Shown: positions 1 through 9,301 of the stretch, one piece after another
Layout of the letters: every line of letters begins with the position of its first letter
Position numbering within the stretch: the stretch's first letter is position 1
Assembly (NCBI GenBank): GCA_900468535.1
Contig: UBTY01000051.1
Location: 1-64,000, forward strand
From: Hyphomicrobiales bacterium
GTDB taxonomy: Bacteria; Pseudomonadota; Alphaproteobacteria; Rhizobiales; Rhizobiaceae
Direction: 5' to 3'
DNA: 64,000 bases
The notes under the pieces: generated by a model
Told to the model about the DNA's origin: nothing
Databases searched by the model: none
Seen by the model: the letters and a program-made list of their open reading frames with translations, nothing else
Position numbers and translations under genes: made by a program

Positions 1-224
1 CGCTAGAACAGTTGCTCTCATGGAGCGCGGAGCCGGGACTTCTGCCCCGTATTCCCGCTGGACCCGAACGAGGCAAGGCTTGGGACCAAGTCGATTTGCA
101 GGTCGTACAGCAGTTTCTGTCAGATCGAGATCGCGATGTCCGGTTTACCGCCGAAACAGAACTTGCGCGACGTGGGGGTGATCTTCCCCAGGAAAGCATG
201 CCAGCTCAGGGTAGCCTCTTATAG
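1..224 (+). CDS. C-terminal end of an unidentified protein (partial)
   Basis: A reading frame is open from the left edge (codons from base 3) to a stop at 222-224, giving about 73 residues. The tail is hydrophilic, with an Arg/Asp-rich stretch (DRDRDVRFTAETELARR) that looks helical. I do not recognise the family. Most of the gene would lie outside the window, so it may be a genuine gene end or a chance frame. The next convincing gene, on the opposite strand, ends at 275. Confidence 0.3.
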   Translation, partial: LEQLLSWSAEPGLLPRIPAGPERGKAWDQVDLQVVQQFLSDRDRDVRFTAETELARRGGDLPQESMPAQGSLL

Positions 225-274
225 CTGCGTTGGTTGCTGCCGAGATCAATGCTACTCCGCGAACTTTTTAACGT

Positions 275-784
275 TCAGCCAGGGCGACCTGGTACCGCCC
301 AGGCCTCCATCATCGGGCCAGATGAACCCTGAACCGGATCGGTCTCTGGGAGGGGGAGCTTCGCCATGTTTGCGGCGGCCTCCTTGGATGGCGCTGACGT
401 TTGAATGTCGGCATGCTGGTGTGGCGGATAGGCGCCCACGACCTCGAAATCTAGGCTGGCACGAAGGTTCATATGGCCGGTTCCAGCGGGTAGGAGGATA
501 CAGTCCCCCGCGTTCACATCGAAAGCCATTCCGGACGGCCCGCCGATCAGAAGCTTTCCCTGGCCTTTACCTATCCCCAATACCTCGTGGGCACCAAGGT
601 GATAGTGATGGTAGTCAAAGACACCGTTTCGCCATACGCCCTGCCAGCCATGAGATGTAAACAGGCGTGCGAACTCCTCAGTGCCGTCTTCAGTGATGAA
701 CACAGATTGATAATACAGGACAGGAAGCCGGCGGTTATTGGGGACCCAGTCACTCTCATCGAAGATGATCCTTTGGACGTCCAT
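275..784 (-). CDS. cupin-domain protein
   Basis: 169 residues from the ATG at 784 (MDVQRIIFDE). A longer frame runs upstream but adds residues unlike a cupin start. The core shows a cupin double-stranded beta-helix pattern: YHHYHLGAHEVLGIGKG supplies metal-binding His and Glu, and DCILLPAGTGHMNL is the second cupin motif with its His. A likely metal-binding cytoplasmic cupin of unknown substrate; small rhizobial proteins of this kind are often annotated as cupin or mannose-6-phosphate-isomerase-like. The C-terminal 40 residues are Pro/Ala rich and probably disordered. No operon partner: the next gene on the same strand begins 350 bases upstream. Confidence 0.8.
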   Translation of the reverse strand: MDVQRIIFDESDWVPNNRRLPVLYYQSVFITEDGTEEFARLFTSHGWQGVWRNGVFDYHHYHLGAHEVLGIGKGQGKLLIGGPSGMAFDVNAGDCILLPAGTGHMNLRASLDFEVVGAYPPHQHADIQTSAPSKEAAANMAKLPLPETDPVQGSSGPMMEAWAVPGRPG

Positions 785-894
785 ATCGCCTCCATGGTGC
801 CAGCTTCGTACGAAACTCAATTCGCAGAACAGCTTTTTGTTCGGCCAAGGCACCGAACGCGATTGGCTTAGCGGCTTGCCTTTAAGCTCGGCTT

Positions 895-1134
895 TTAGGT
901 CATCCGTCGCAGTAATGCGAACAGGGTGTTCGTGCCCTCGTTGGCCTGACGCGCACGCATGTGATTCTCGGCGAGATCAATGAGGGCTGCTGCGACCTCA
1001 TGTTCACGCCACCCCAGCGAAGTGGCCGCATCCATCAAGTCGCGAAACGCGTGCTGGAGCGCGTCTTGGCAGCGGATACGGCGGTCCGGGTCATCGCCAT
1101 CCCCGATTGGAGGTAAGATGTCAGCCATGGGCAA
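895..1134 (-). CDS. small hypothetical protein, helical
   Basis: 79 residues (MPMADILPPIG). Charged and helix-forming, with DALQHAFRDLMDAATSLGWREHEVAAALIDLAENHMRARQAN forming two amphipathic helices. No signal peptide or membrane segment. Composition and codon use look like a real rhizobial small protein, but I can assign no family. It sits between the cupin gene and an L,D-transpeptidase gene, all on the minus strand with gaps of about 70-110 bases. Confidence 0.6.
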   Translation of the reverse strand: MPMADILPPIGDGDDPDRRIRCQDALQHAFRDLMDAATSLGWREHEVAAALIDLAENHMRARQANEGTNTLFALLRRMT

Positions 1135-1203
1135 AATCTGAACTGATTTGCCAGGTTTAGCAATTCCTTGCTCAAAACTCTGAACCTGCTCGGTCTACGC
1201 TCG

Positions 1204-1842
1204 CTACCTGACGACGACCAGGGTTCCAGGTTGTACCATTTCGTAAAGCTCCTCGACATCGTGGCGGTACATCCGGAAACATCCACTTGAGGCATTGGTG
1301 CCAATAGAAGACGGGTCATTTGTGCCATGAATTCGGAGCAGGCCGTCTGCAAGATAGATGGCCCGGGTGCCAAGTGGGTTTTGCGGTCCTGCCTTCACCA
1401 CTGCCGGCAGACGTGGGTTCTTTGCACGCATACTGGCTGTTGGTCGCCATTCAGGATGCAGTCGTTTTGAAACCACCCGGGTGGTTCCAAACCATTGCTT
1501 GCCGTCTCGGCCCACCGCAATCGGGTAGGCGAATTGTTGACCTTTGGATGTTGTGTAGACGAGCGTGTGCTGGCGCGTGGAGATTGTGATGGTTCCTCTG
1601 GCAGCTCGCAGGTCTGGTCGACGACGTTCCTGGTCAGGTTCACGATAACGAGGTTCCCTGTATTCGGGCTCCCGATATCGCGGTTGCTCTTCATAATATG
1701 GCGGAGGTGGATAGGAACTATAGGGATCGTCGTAGCCGTAACCACCGTACTCGTCGTACCCATCATAGAGCGGATACATTTGTGCCTGCGCTTGAAAGGC
1801 TGTTAACGCAAGCAAAGAGAATATTAGAGCCATCAATCTCAT
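1204..1842 (-). CDS. L,D-transpeptidase (ErfK/YbiS/YcfS/YnhG family)
   Basis: 212 residues. Residues 1-20 are a signal peptide (MRLMALIFSLLALTAFQAQA). A Tyr/Pro/Arg-rich linker (about 21-75) with YREP repeats follows, then a YkuD catalytic domain (about 80-212). The active site reads HGTNDPSSIGTNASSGCFRM: the Cys nucleophile and Arg are present, but the usual SHGC is SSGC, a variant seen in periplasmic ErfK-type enzymes. These enzymes make 3-3 cross-links in peptidoglycan or attach proteins to it. A second, canonical L,D-transpeptidase lies at 40733-41710, so the window encodes two different ones. Confidence 0.9.
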   Translation of the reverse strand: MRLMALIFSLLALTAFQAQAQMYPLYDGYDEYGGYGYDDPYSSYPPPPYYEEQPRYREPEYREPRYREPDQERRRPDLRAARGTITISTRQHTLVYTTSKGQQFAYPIAVGRDGKQWFGTTRVVSKRLHPEWRPTASMRAKNPRLPAVVKAGPQNPLGTRAIYLADGLLRIHGTNDPSSIGTNASSGCFRMYRHDVEELYEMVQPGTLVVVR

Positions 1843-1932
1843 TGGGGACCATCCGGTTGAAGAACAGGTGATTGGTCCGAATTCTGTGGCGGCACTATGA
1901 CATACCGCCTGAGGCTGCTGGCTCTTAGCTGA

Positions 1933-2148
1933 TCAGGCCGTCTCCAGGTCGATATTCACTGCCTTCGGACCTTTGCCCCGCTTATCCGGCTCAGTGTCGA
2001 ATGACACCTTCTGGCCATCTCGAAGAGACTGGATGCCGGAAGCCTGGAGTGCTGAGATGTGCAGGAAAATGTCCGCCCCCCCATTGTCAGGCGAGATGAA
2101 CCCGAACCCCTTGTCCATGTTGAAGAATTTTACTGTGCCGGTCGCCAT
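1933..2148 (-). CDS. cold-shock domain protein (CspA family)
   Basis: 71 residues from the ATG at 2148, preceded by AAGGGGA; the longer upstream frame is untranslated leader. It is a single cold-shock domain with the RNP1-like GFGFISP and RNP2-like DIFLHIS motifs, which bind single-stranded RNA and DNA. The usual K-W-F after TVKFF reads NMDKGFGF, so the Trp of KGTVKWFN is replaced (KFFNMDKG), as in many alphaproteobacterial Csps. It probably acts as an RNA chaperone. It stands alone, divergent from the flavin oxidoreductase gene at 2361. Confidence 0.95.
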   Translation of the reverse strand: MATGTVKFFNMDKGFGFISPDNGGADIFLHISALQASGIQSLRDGQKVSFDTEPDKRGKGPKAVNIDLETA

Positions 2149-2360
2149 TGTCGTTCCCCTTGGTTCACTGCGGCCGTAACATGCAATGACTTGCTGATGG
2201 CCGCAATAGACGTTGGAGGTCCGCATGTCCTAAAACGTTAGGTGAGACGAATTTCCGCTACGTGATGCATAGTAAGAACGACCCGGACAAGGATATGATT
2301 GTGACAAGGATGTTTTACGATATCCCCACAGACTGCGTTCGCCAAACAGCAGGGAGCCCT

Positions 2361-3464
2361 ATGCCCAACCCCGTTCTCTTCACCCCACATCGCGTCGCTG
2401 GACTTGAACTTGCCAACCGGATCGTCATTGCCCCCATGTGCCAGTATTCGGCGCAAAATGGCTGCATGACGGACTGGCATCTGATCCATCTGGGTCAGCT
2501 TGCTCTTTCAGGTGCGGGGCTTCTCACGATCGAGGCCACCGCCGTTTCCCCAGAGGGCCGGATCACTTATGCCGACGTTGGCCTCTACGACGATGCGACG
2601 GAGGCCGCCATGGCTCGCACGTTGGAGGGCATTCGCCGCTATTCGGACATCCCAATTGCTATCCAGCTCGCGCATGCTGGCCGAAAGGCTTCGACCGAGA
2701 AGCCGTGGCTTGGTGGGAAGCAAATCGCGCCCGGTCAGGAAAATGGTTGGCAGACAGAAGCGCCATCCGCGGTTCCGTTCGTTGCCGAGTATGTCCCGCC
2801 GTCAGCGCTGGATCCCGAAGGGCTGATACGGATACGCGACGACTTCGTTGCATCAGCAAAACGCGCCGCCAATATCGGTATCGATGCAGTCCAGCTGCAT
2901 GCTGCGCACGGCTACCTTCTGCACCAGTTCCTTTCCCCGCTATCTAATCAAAGAAAAGACGAATACGGCGGCTCGCTCGAAAATCGCATGCGATTTCCGT
3001 TGGAGGTCTTCGATGCGGTTCGAAGTGCCTTCCCCGCGGGAGGACCGGTCTCCATGCGAGTATCAGCAACGGACTGGGTTGAGGGCGGACTAGCTGTGTC
3101 GGATGTCGTCGCCTTCGCTAAGGAGCTGGAGGCGAGGGGATGTGATGCTATCCACGTTTCGAGCGGTGGCCTGGATGCAAAGCAATCGATTCCCGTTGGC
3201 CCAAACTATCAGGTGCCGCTCGCGCGGGCGATCAAGAACGCGGTCAACATTCCTGTGGTGGCCGTGGGCTTGATCACGGAGCCTGCCCAAGCGGAAGCCA
3301 TTGTCGCCACGGGAGATGCCGATTTGGTCGCAATTGCACGGGCAGCACTTTACGATCCTCGTTGGCCCTGGCACGCGGCCGCGGCGCTCGGCGGCCAGGT
3401 GTGGGCACCCTCTCAGTATCTTCGATCTCAGCCTTCGCAGTACAAAAACCTTTTCCGAACATAA
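2361..3464 (+). CDS. NADH:flavin oxidoreductase, Old Yellow Enzyme (YqjM/NamA type)
   Basis: 367 residues. The start at 2361 is chosen because AGGGAG lies at 2351-2356 and the protein then opens MPNPVLFTPHRVAGLELANRIVIAPMCQYSA, the family start. It is a TIM barrel with FMN. Visible motifs are the active-site PMCQYSA, QLAHAGRKAS, the substrate-binding HAAHGYLLHQFLSP with paired His, and NQRKDEYGGSLENRMRF. The enzyme reduces activated C=C bonds (enones, nitro compounds) using NAD(P)H and is usually linked to electrophile detoxification. The chemistry fits the neighbouring oxidoreductase at 5962, although transketolase lies between them. Confidence 0.93.
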   Translation: MPNPVLFTPHRVAGLELANRIVIAPMCQYSAQNGCMTDWHLIHLGQLALSGAGLLTIEATAVSPEGRITYADVGLYDDATEAAMARTLEGIRRYSDIPIAIQLAHAGRKASTEKPWLGGKQIAPGQENGWQTEAPSAVPFVAEYVPPSALDPEGLIRIRDDFVASAKRAANIGIDAVQLHAAHGYLLHQFLSPLSNQRKDEYGGSLENRMRFPLEVFDAVRSAFPAGGPVSMRVSATDWVEGGLAVSDVVAFAKELEARGCDAIHVSSGGLDAKQSIPVGPNYQVPLARAIKNAVNIPVVAVGLITEPAQAEAIVATGDADLVAIARAALYDPRWPWHAAAALGGQVWAPSQYLRSQPSQYKNLFRT

Positions 3465-3729
3465 AATGTCCCGAAAAGCCGCGAGCGCGTGCCGAGATGA
3501 GGAAGTCGTCGTTCGCGGGCCCTGTGTGCTGAAGGCTCGACCGGACGACTGCTAAAGTGACAGCGTTTGAGAGCGGCTTTCAAACGGTCGTTGTAGAGTG
3601 CCCGTGTTTCTCCGACCTTGGCGATCGGAGAGGGTGTGAACACGAGCCACTTACCGAGGCATGAGTGTCGCTTCTTTGGCGTCGCCCTATCTTCCAGACG
3701 AGATAGTCGCTCTGAACCAGGAGATCGCG

Positions 3730-5760
3730 ATGCCAGCTACCACCCCATCTGTTCCAGCGCCAAAAGATCCCCACCTTCGCAAGCTCGCCGACTGCATCCG
3801 CTTCCTCTCGATGGATGCGGTCCAGCAGGCCAAAAGTGGCCACCCTGGGATGCCGATGGGCATGGCAGATATTGCCACGGTTCTGTTTTCCGAATTCATG
3901 AAGTTCGATAGCAAGGATCCACACTGGTACGACCGGGACCGGTTCCTCATCTCAAACGGCCATGGGTCGATGCTGCTCTACAGTCTCCTGTACCTGACCG
4001 GTTACGAGGATATGACGATAAACGAGATCAGGAACTTCCGTCAGATAGGTTCGAGGACAGCAGGTCATCCTGAGTATCACCACGCTACAGGGATCGAGAC
4101 CACAACAGGCCCACTTGGGCAAGGCTTGGCCAACGGCGTGGGCATGGCTTTGGCCGAGCGGATAATGAACGCGAAGTTCGGCGACGATCTTTCGAGCCAC
4201 TTCACTTACGTCTTCCATGGCGACGGCTGCCTGATGGAGGGTATCAGTCAGGAAGCCATAGCGCTGGCAGGTCATCTGAAGCTCGGCAAGCTCATCTGTT
4301 TCTGGGACGATAACTCGATCTCCATCGACGGCGCGACAAGCCTCGCCGAATCCGATGACCATCAGGCGCGTTTCCGGTCCGCGAATTGGCATGTCCAGGC
4401 AATTGATGGGCACGACACCGATGCGATCAGAGCGGCAATCATCGAGGCGCAGAGCGTCACCGACCGTCCTTCGATGATAGCTTGCAAGACTATCATTGGC
4501 TTCGGCTTCCCGACAAAAGCCGGAACCCAAAAGGCGCATAGCGACGCGCCCGGCGAAGATGAGATAGCGGGTGCGCGAAAACTGCTGGATTGGTCTGCGC
4601 CGCCGTTTGAAATCCCCAGCGACTTGCTCGAGGCGTGGCGATCGATCGGCTCCAAGGGGCAAAACGCACGCATGGCTTGGGCAGTGCGCGTCCAGAACGC
4701 GCCCGAGGAAATCCGCACCGACTTCGAGCGCCGGACGAAAGGGAAATTGCCGCACGACTGGCGCAAGGCGATCGACGCCGCCAAAATTGAGTTGCTGGCA
4801 AGCGAGAAAGATCTGGCTACCCGCCAGGCCAGCGGCACGGTCCTTAATTACCTTGCAGAAGCCCTACCGGAGCTGATCGGCGGGTCAGCCGATTTGACAC
4901 CGTCCAACAACACGAAAGCCAAAACGCAGGCCGAGATCGCACCCGGCCAATACGCAGGCTCTTACATTCATTATGGCGTTCGAGAACACGGGATGTCCGC
5001 CGCGATCAATGGCATTGCGCTCCATGGTGGACTGATCCCGTATGGCGGCACGTTCCTGACGTTTTCGGATTACGCACGACCTGCCATTCGCCTTGCTGCC
5101 ATGATGGAGATCAGGTCGATCTTCGTGATGACCCACGACTCCATCGGGTTGGGTGAAGATGGACCGACCCATCAGCCAGTCGAACATCTGTCCGCGCTTC
5201 GGGCAATCCCTGGGCTTGCTGTTTACCGCCCGGGTGATCCGATCGAGACGGCGGAATGCTGGGAAGCAATTCTCGATGCCCCACGTAGAGCTGCTCTTAT
5301 CGCACTATCCAGGCAGCCGATGCCCCTGCTGCGCAGGGGGCCCGGCACCGAGAACCTGTCGGCCAAAGGCGGTTACGTGCTTCTGGAGGCGGAAGGAGGC
5401 AATCGTCAGCTGACGATCATGGCAACTGGGTCGGAACTCCATCTTGCGGTTCAGGCTCGCGACCATCTGCAGGCCGGAGGAATTCGGACCGCCGTCGTTT
5501 CCATGCCGTGCCGACTATTGTTCGAGGCCCAGTCACCCGATTACAAGAAGATGGTCCTGGGCACAGGATCTGCGCGGGTCGCGGTAGAGGCTGCCGTGCA
5601 GGATAGCTGGGACCGATACCTCGGATTCAATGGTCGGTTCGTCGGTATGCACAGCTTCGGGGCATCCGGAAAGATCGAAGACGTCTACAGGAAGTTCGGC
5701 ATCACAGTGGATGCCGTGGTGAAAGCCAGCGAGGAAGCCCTGGCCGCAGGTTTTGCTTGA
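3730..5760 (+). CDS. tkt: transketolase
   Basis: 676 residues, normal length for the family. Start at 3730 (MPATTPSVPAPKDPHLRKLAD) with AGGAG at 3720-3724; an upstream ATG at 3661 lacks a good site. Thiamine-diphosphate enzyme with all expected segments: SGHPGMPMGMADI, the cofactor and metal motif GDGCLMEGISQEA...WDDNSISIDG, GVREHGMSAAING and EDGPTHQPVEHL. It transfers two-carbon units between sugar phosphates in the pentose-phosphate and Calvin pathways. No Calvin or pathway partner lies beside it, so it is probably an extra isozyme. A 10-bp hairpin follows its stop. Confidence 0.97.
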   Translation: MPATTPSVPAPKDPHLRKLADCIRFLSMDAVQQAKSGHPGMPMGMADIATVLFSEFMKFDSKDPHWYDRDRFLISNGHGSMLLYSLLYLTGYEDMTINEIRNFRQIGSRTAGHPEYHHATGIETTTGPLGQGLANGVGMALAERIMNAKFGDDLSSHFTYVFHGDGCLMEGISQEAIALAGHLKLGKLICFWDDNSISIDGATSLAESDDHQARFRSANWHVQAIDGHDTDAIRAAIIEAQSVTDRPSMIACKTIIGFGFPTKAGTQKAHSDAPGEDEIAGARKLLDWSAPPFEIPSDLLEAWRSIGSKGQNARMAWAVRVQNAPEEIRTDFERRTKGKLPHDWRKAIDAAKIELLASEKDLATRQASGTVLNYLAEALPELIGGSADLTPSNNTKAKTQAEIAPGQYAGSYIHYGVREHGMSAAINGIALHGGLIPYGGTFLTFSDYARPAIRLAAMMEIRSIFVMTHDSIGLGEDGPTHQPVEHLSALRAIPGLAVYRPGDPIETAECWEAILDAPRRAALIALSRQPMPLLRRGPGTENLSAKGGYVLLEAEGGNRQLTIMATGSELHLAVQARDHLQAGGIRTAVVSMPCRLLFEAQSPDYKKMVLGTGSARVAVEAAVQDSWDRYLGFNGRFVGMHSFGASGKIEDVYRKFGITVDAVVKASEEALAAGFA

Positions 5761-5784
5761 AGAAACTGCACGTGTTTCTCGCAC

Positions 5785-5814
5785 CCCCCAAGGTCGCGAA
5801 CCGCACCTTGGGGG
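5785..5814 (+). terminator. hairpin after transketolase
   Basis: Perfect 10-bp inverted repeat (CCCCCAAGGT at 5785-5794, ACCTTGGGGG at 5805-5814) with a 10-base loop, 25 bases after the tkt stop. There is no clear T-run (ATTGTC follows), so it may be an intrinsic terminator with a weak tail or an RNA-stabilising 3' hairpin. Confidence 0.6.
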
Positions 5815-5961
5815 ATTGTCGCATGGCCGTTCTAAATTTTCGATGATTTCGATCCAGTTTTTCGCCATTCCGCTTTACTGGTCAGCACCCCACCTAAGAC
5901 CCCAAGATCCAAATGATTGGGCGTCGACGGCTACCGTCGGGTTTGCCACTGGGAAAACAGC

Positions 5962-7005
5962 ATGACAAAATCAAATGTAGAATTCGGCCTCGATACCTTC
6001 GGGGATGTTACGAACGACGCCAACGGCCAGCCTGAGACCTATCCTCAGGTCATCCGAAACGTCATCAAGGAGGCCGTAGTAGCCGACGAGGTCGGGGTCG
6101 ATTTCTTCGGGATTGGCGAACACCACCGCGAGGATTTCGCGGTTTCCAGCCCGGAAACTGTTTTAGCGGCCATTGCGACGGTGACGGAAAGGATCAGGCT
6201 GGGTTCGGCCGTGACCGTACTTAGCTCAGACGACCCGGTGCGGGTCTACCAGCGCTTCGCAACTGTCGACGCAGCCTCTAACGGCCGGGCAGAGGTCATC
6301 CTGGGCAGGGGCTCCTTCACGGAATCTTTTCCGCTCTTCGGCTACTCGCTGTCGGACTACGACAAGTTGTTTGAGGAGAAGGTGGAGCTTTTCGCAAAGC
6401 TCCTCGAACAAAAGCCGGTGAATTGGGCAGGCATGACGCGACCACCATTGAATGGCCAGCGCGTGTTCCCCCTGGTCGAGAACAGCCCGCTGAAGACATG
6501 GCTCGGCGTTGGCGGCAGCCCGGATTCCGTCATTCGCGCCGCGCAGTACGGACTTCCCATGATGCTAGCGATCATCGGCGGGAGCCCTTATCGCTTCAAG
6601 CCTTTCGTCGATCTTTATCGTGACGCGAATGAGCAATTGAAGCATCCGGCAACTCCAGTTGGTGTTCATTCCCCCGGCTACATCGCCGAAACCGATGCTG
6701 CTGCAAAAGCGGAGTTCTGGCCGCATTTCCGCGCCATGCGTGACCGCATTGGCCGTGAACGGGGGTGGGGTCCTGTCACCGAGAGAGATTACGAGGCCGA
6801 AATCGAGCAGGGCTCGTTGTATGTAGGCGCACCCGAAAGAGTGGCCGAAAAGCTTGCACCTGTTATCCAGACCCTTGGCATTCAGAGGTTCCAGCTGAAG
6901 TATAGCAGCGGGACGATGCCGCATGCGAAATTGGTCCAAAGCATCAGGCTATTCGGGGAAGAGGTGGTTCCAAGGGTGAAAGCTATCTTGGATAAGGCGA
7001 CCTGA
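5962..7005 (+). CDS. LLM-class (luciferase-like) flavin-dependent oxidoreductase
   Basis: 347 residues from the ATG at 5962; the 15 codons upstream in frame look non-coding. It is a bacterial-luciferase-like TIM barrel with the expected pieces: VEFGLDTFGDV at strand 1, FFGIGEHHREDF, IRLGSAVTVLSSDDPVRVYQRFATVD, GRAEVILGRGSFTESFPLFG, and VGGSPDSVIRAAQYGLPMMLAIIGG. The family uses FMNH2 or F420 to oxidise varied substrates; the substrate here cannot be read from sequence. It is transcribed in the same direction as tkt, 200 bases downstream, beyond the hairpin. Confidence 0.9.
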   Translation: MTKSNVEFGLDTFGDVTNDANGQPETYPQVIRNVIKEAVVADEVGVDFFGIGEHHREDFAVSSPETVLAAIATVTERIRLGSAVTVLSSDDPVRVYQRFATVDAASNGRAEVILGRGSFTESFPLFGYSLSDYDKLFEEKVELFAKLLEQKPVNWAGMTRPPLNGQRVFPLVENSPLKTWLGVGGSPDSVIRAAQYGLPMMLAIIGGSPYRFKPFVDLYRDANEQLKHPATPVGVHSPGYIAETDAAAKAEFWPHFRAMRDRIGRERGWGPVTERDYEAEIEQGSLYVGAPERVAEKLAPVIQTLGIQRFQLKYSSGTMPHAKLVQSIRLFGEEVVPRVKAILDKAT

Positions 7006-7073
7006 GAAGGAATACGCAATTCATCTGTGGCGCGGACTGATCCGGTGTCCACCTCTTGAAAGGGAACTAGCTC

Positions 7074-7106
7074 GCGAAAGAAGCAACGAAGGGTGCTTCC
7101 TTTCGC
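7074..7106 (+). terminator. hairpin after the luciferase-like gene
   Basis: Inverted repeat GCGAAAGAAGCA / TGCTTCCTTTCGC (7074-7085 and 7094-7106), 12 bp with one bulged C and an 8-base loop, about 70 bases after the stop at 7005. It has no U-tract, so transcription termination is inferred only from its place. Confidence 0.5.
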
Positions 7107-7723
7107 TGCGGCGGATGACGCTCTGACGTCAGAATTTCACAGGACGTTGCGGTCGGCGGCGCTCTATCAGTGGCGTCCAGAAAACGGCGCGGTAACAGAA
7201 AGTGGAGCCGTTTGAACGGCGTCGGCTATGCTTACGCTTCTAAGGGTCCGCCTAAGACGCAGTGATACCAGTGGGCATCATGATCCGCATTCATTCGTGG
7301 CTTTGAGACACAGCGAATGCCCGCGCAAGCCATGTAAGCGAACACGCCCCTCTCACAACTCCAGAGTCGAAGGGATGTGCCGGCCGCCAATTTGTCAGTC
7401 GGCCGTCAAGGTGCTGTAAAGCGAGGTCTCGAGCCCTGGGCCTCAGTGGCAGAGCCATCGTAACGCCAAACCCTGGGTATGTGGCTCTTCCGAGCGGGCT
7501 GCGCAGGTACGCGCGTCGAAGAATGCCACGTCGGGCCGGGAGTGGACGAAGTAATGGACCGTCGAAGATAGCTCGGGTATCGACGTTTCCACCCACCTTG
7601 GAGATATCATGGAAACGGTAGTGAATTGCAACGCAAGCGCTGTTCCTTTGGCACCTTGACGATGACGGTTTTACTGTGTCGAGGATTGCCGCCGTCATCT
7701 CCCGATAACTTGTGCGCAATATG
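7107..7723. other. 617 bp without a recognisable gene
   Basis: Frames on both strands are short or have composition unlike neighbouring genes. The longest minus frame (7291-7806) overlaps the end of the sulfatase gene and shows no family features. No clear promoter or repeat was found. Confidence 0.5.
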
Positions 7724-9151
7724 TCACTGATCCTTTGGGCGGTATGGATCAGGTTCACCCGGCCTAATAGGCGGGAACTGAGCCAAAGTATTTTCGAAGT
7801 CCACAAGCACGTTCATCGCCGGTGTTGCTTGCCAGGTGTTGCGAAGTGCCGTTTGCGGGTACTCCTCCTTTGGGTCGGTGATTAGGTCGAACGCTTTTGG
7901 CTGTCCAAGCTTGACGGGCGGCGACCACCAATCTCGCTGCTCGTCGTAGAACACCAGCTTCCAATTGCGCCATTTGATGCCTTCCAGCCTGTCCGCGACG
8001 TAGACCGGAAAGCTATCTCGCGCCGATTTCTCGGTTCCACCAAGGAAGAAATCGGTCTGATCCACGCCATCGATGGCTCTATCTGTAGGCACCGCGCCGC
8101 CCGCCAGCTTGACGAAGGTCGTGAACGTATCAACCTCGTGAACCATCTCGTTGCTCACCCGTCCGGACGGAATCCTTCCGGGCCAGCGGACTATGAAAGG
8201 GACACGAAGCGATCCTTCCATGTGGGTGAAATAGTATCCGCGCCACGGCCCCGAAGAGCCCTGCCAAGGCCAGGTCGCCTCGGGGCCGTTGTCACTGGTG
8301 AAGACAACAATCGTGTTGTCTCTGATATTCTCTCTGTCGATCACATCGAGCAGCATTCCTACATTAGCATCCATTTCGGCCAAGGCATCGGCAAAGTCTC
8401 CGTTTCCAGTGGACCCCGCGAACTTTGGATTGGGAAACGTCGGAAAGTGAACGAGCGTGTAGGGAATATATGCGTAGAACGGCTTCTTGCTCTCGGCACT
8501 GCGCTTGATGAAGTCCGATGCTCTCTTGGTGATCTCCGCATCGATGAGGCGTCGTTGATCGAGATCATAGACGGCCAACTCTTTCGCTGGCTCACCCTTT
8601 CTGCCCTCCATGATATGTTCCGATAGCACTCCGGCAGCGGCCGCCTGAGGCCCCCCGGACCAAAATGCTTCGTCTGTGGTGCGCGGAATGCCATACCACT
8701 CGTCAAACCCCTGATCGTTTGGCAATCTGCCCTGAGTGCTCCCGAGATGCCATTTTCCGAACGCGCCAGTCGCATAGCCAGAATCCGAAAGGGCTTCAGC
8801 GATGGTGACCTCCCACTGGGTCAGTCCGTCAAGGCCCTCGCCAATTGGAATTGAATGTGTTCCCGAGCGGATCGAGAAGCGTCCGGTCATGATAGCCGAG
8901 CGGCTGGGCGTGCACTGCGCTTCGACATTGTAGTTTGTGAGCCGCAAGCCCTCCGCCGCCAAGGCGTCAATGCGCGGCGTGGGGGCACCGCGCACGATCC
9001 CGCCGCCGTAGACCCCTGGCTCACCATAGCCGAGGTTGTCCATCAGGATGAACACGATGTTCGGTTTTTGCGGGCTCGCCTGCTGTGCAGTGGCCGGGGT
9101 TGTCAGTGACAGACCCACTAACATGGTCGCTGCAACCAGACTGCGCCTCAT
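7724..9151 (-). CDS. arylsulfatase (formylglycine-dependent sulfatase)
   Basis: 475 residues from the ATG at 9151. Residues 1-22 are a signal peptide (MRRSLVAATMLVGLSLTTPATA), so the enzyme is periplasmic. The alkaline-phosphatase-fold sulfatase domain begins KPNIVFILMDNLGYGEPG with metal-binding Asp. The Cys-type motif CTPSRSAIMTGR carries the Cys converted to formylglycine, and GKWHLG and FTSDNGPE supply catalytic and metal ligands. No formylglycine-generating enzyme gene is in the window. The gene diverges from the SphA-like gene (9302), and the 150-base gap holds a motif also found before the regulator at 12925 and the DUF1254 pseudogene, suggesting joint control. Confidence 0.95.
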   Translation of the reverse strand: MRRSLVAATMLVGLSLTTPATAQQASPQKPNIVFILMDNLGYGEPGVYGGGIVRGAPTPRIDALAAEGLRLTNYNVEAQCTPSRSAIMTGRFSIRSGTHSIPIGEGLDGLTQWEVTIAEALSDSGYATGAFGKWHLGSTQGRLPNDQGFDEWYGIPRTTDEAFWSGGPQAAAAGVLSEHIMEGRKGEPAKELAVYDLDQRRLIDAEITKRASDFIKRSAESKKPFYAYIPYTLVHFPTFPNPKFAGSTGNGDFADALAEMDANVGMLLDVIDRENIRDNTIVVFTSDNGPEATWPWQGSSGPWRGYYFTHMEGSLRVPFIVRWPGRIPSGRVSNEMVHEVDTFTTFVKLAGGAVPTDRAIDGVDQTDFFLGGTEKSARDSFPVYVADRLEGIKWRNWKLVFYDEQRDWWSPPVKLGQPKAFDLITDPKEEYPQTALRNTWQATPAMNVLVDFENTLAQFPPIRPGEPDPYRPKDQ

Positions 9152-9200
9152 CGCCTGTTCTCCTGTGGTTGGATTGCCGCACTGTCCACTCAAAAGCGAG

Positions 9201-9228
9201 GGTTTGGAAGTACGTTACGGTAAACGCG
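9201..9228 (-). promoter_or_regulatory. candidate operator, site 1 of a shared motif
   Basis: TTGGAAGTACGTTAC at 9204-9218, followed by GGTAAACG, lies between the divergent sulfatase and SphA-like genes. The same 15 bases occur on the other strand at 16144-16158 before the DUF1254 pseudogene. A looser version (AGTTACGTT, GTAAACG) lies at 12815-12844 before the regulator gene. A shared transcription-factor site is inferred. Confidence 0.5.
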
Positions 9229-9301
9229 ATAGTAAAAGCCGATCTCTGGTTGCAGCATGGAATTGTGGAAGTACGCTGGGGCTGATCGTGAGGGGGATTC
9301 G

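Noticed and set aside
136..660. 174-codon plus-strand frame overlapping the cupin gene
   Set aside because: Opposite strand has clear cupin motifs; the plus frame is Arg/Pro-rich shadow.
3952..4876. Several long frames opposite or inside transketolase
   Set aside because: Transketolase motifs occupy the whole interval in one frame.
7291..7806. 171-codon minus-strand frame after the sulfatase
   Set aside because: Overlaps the sulfatase 3' end in another frame, composition Arg/Leu/Ser random, no ribosome site.
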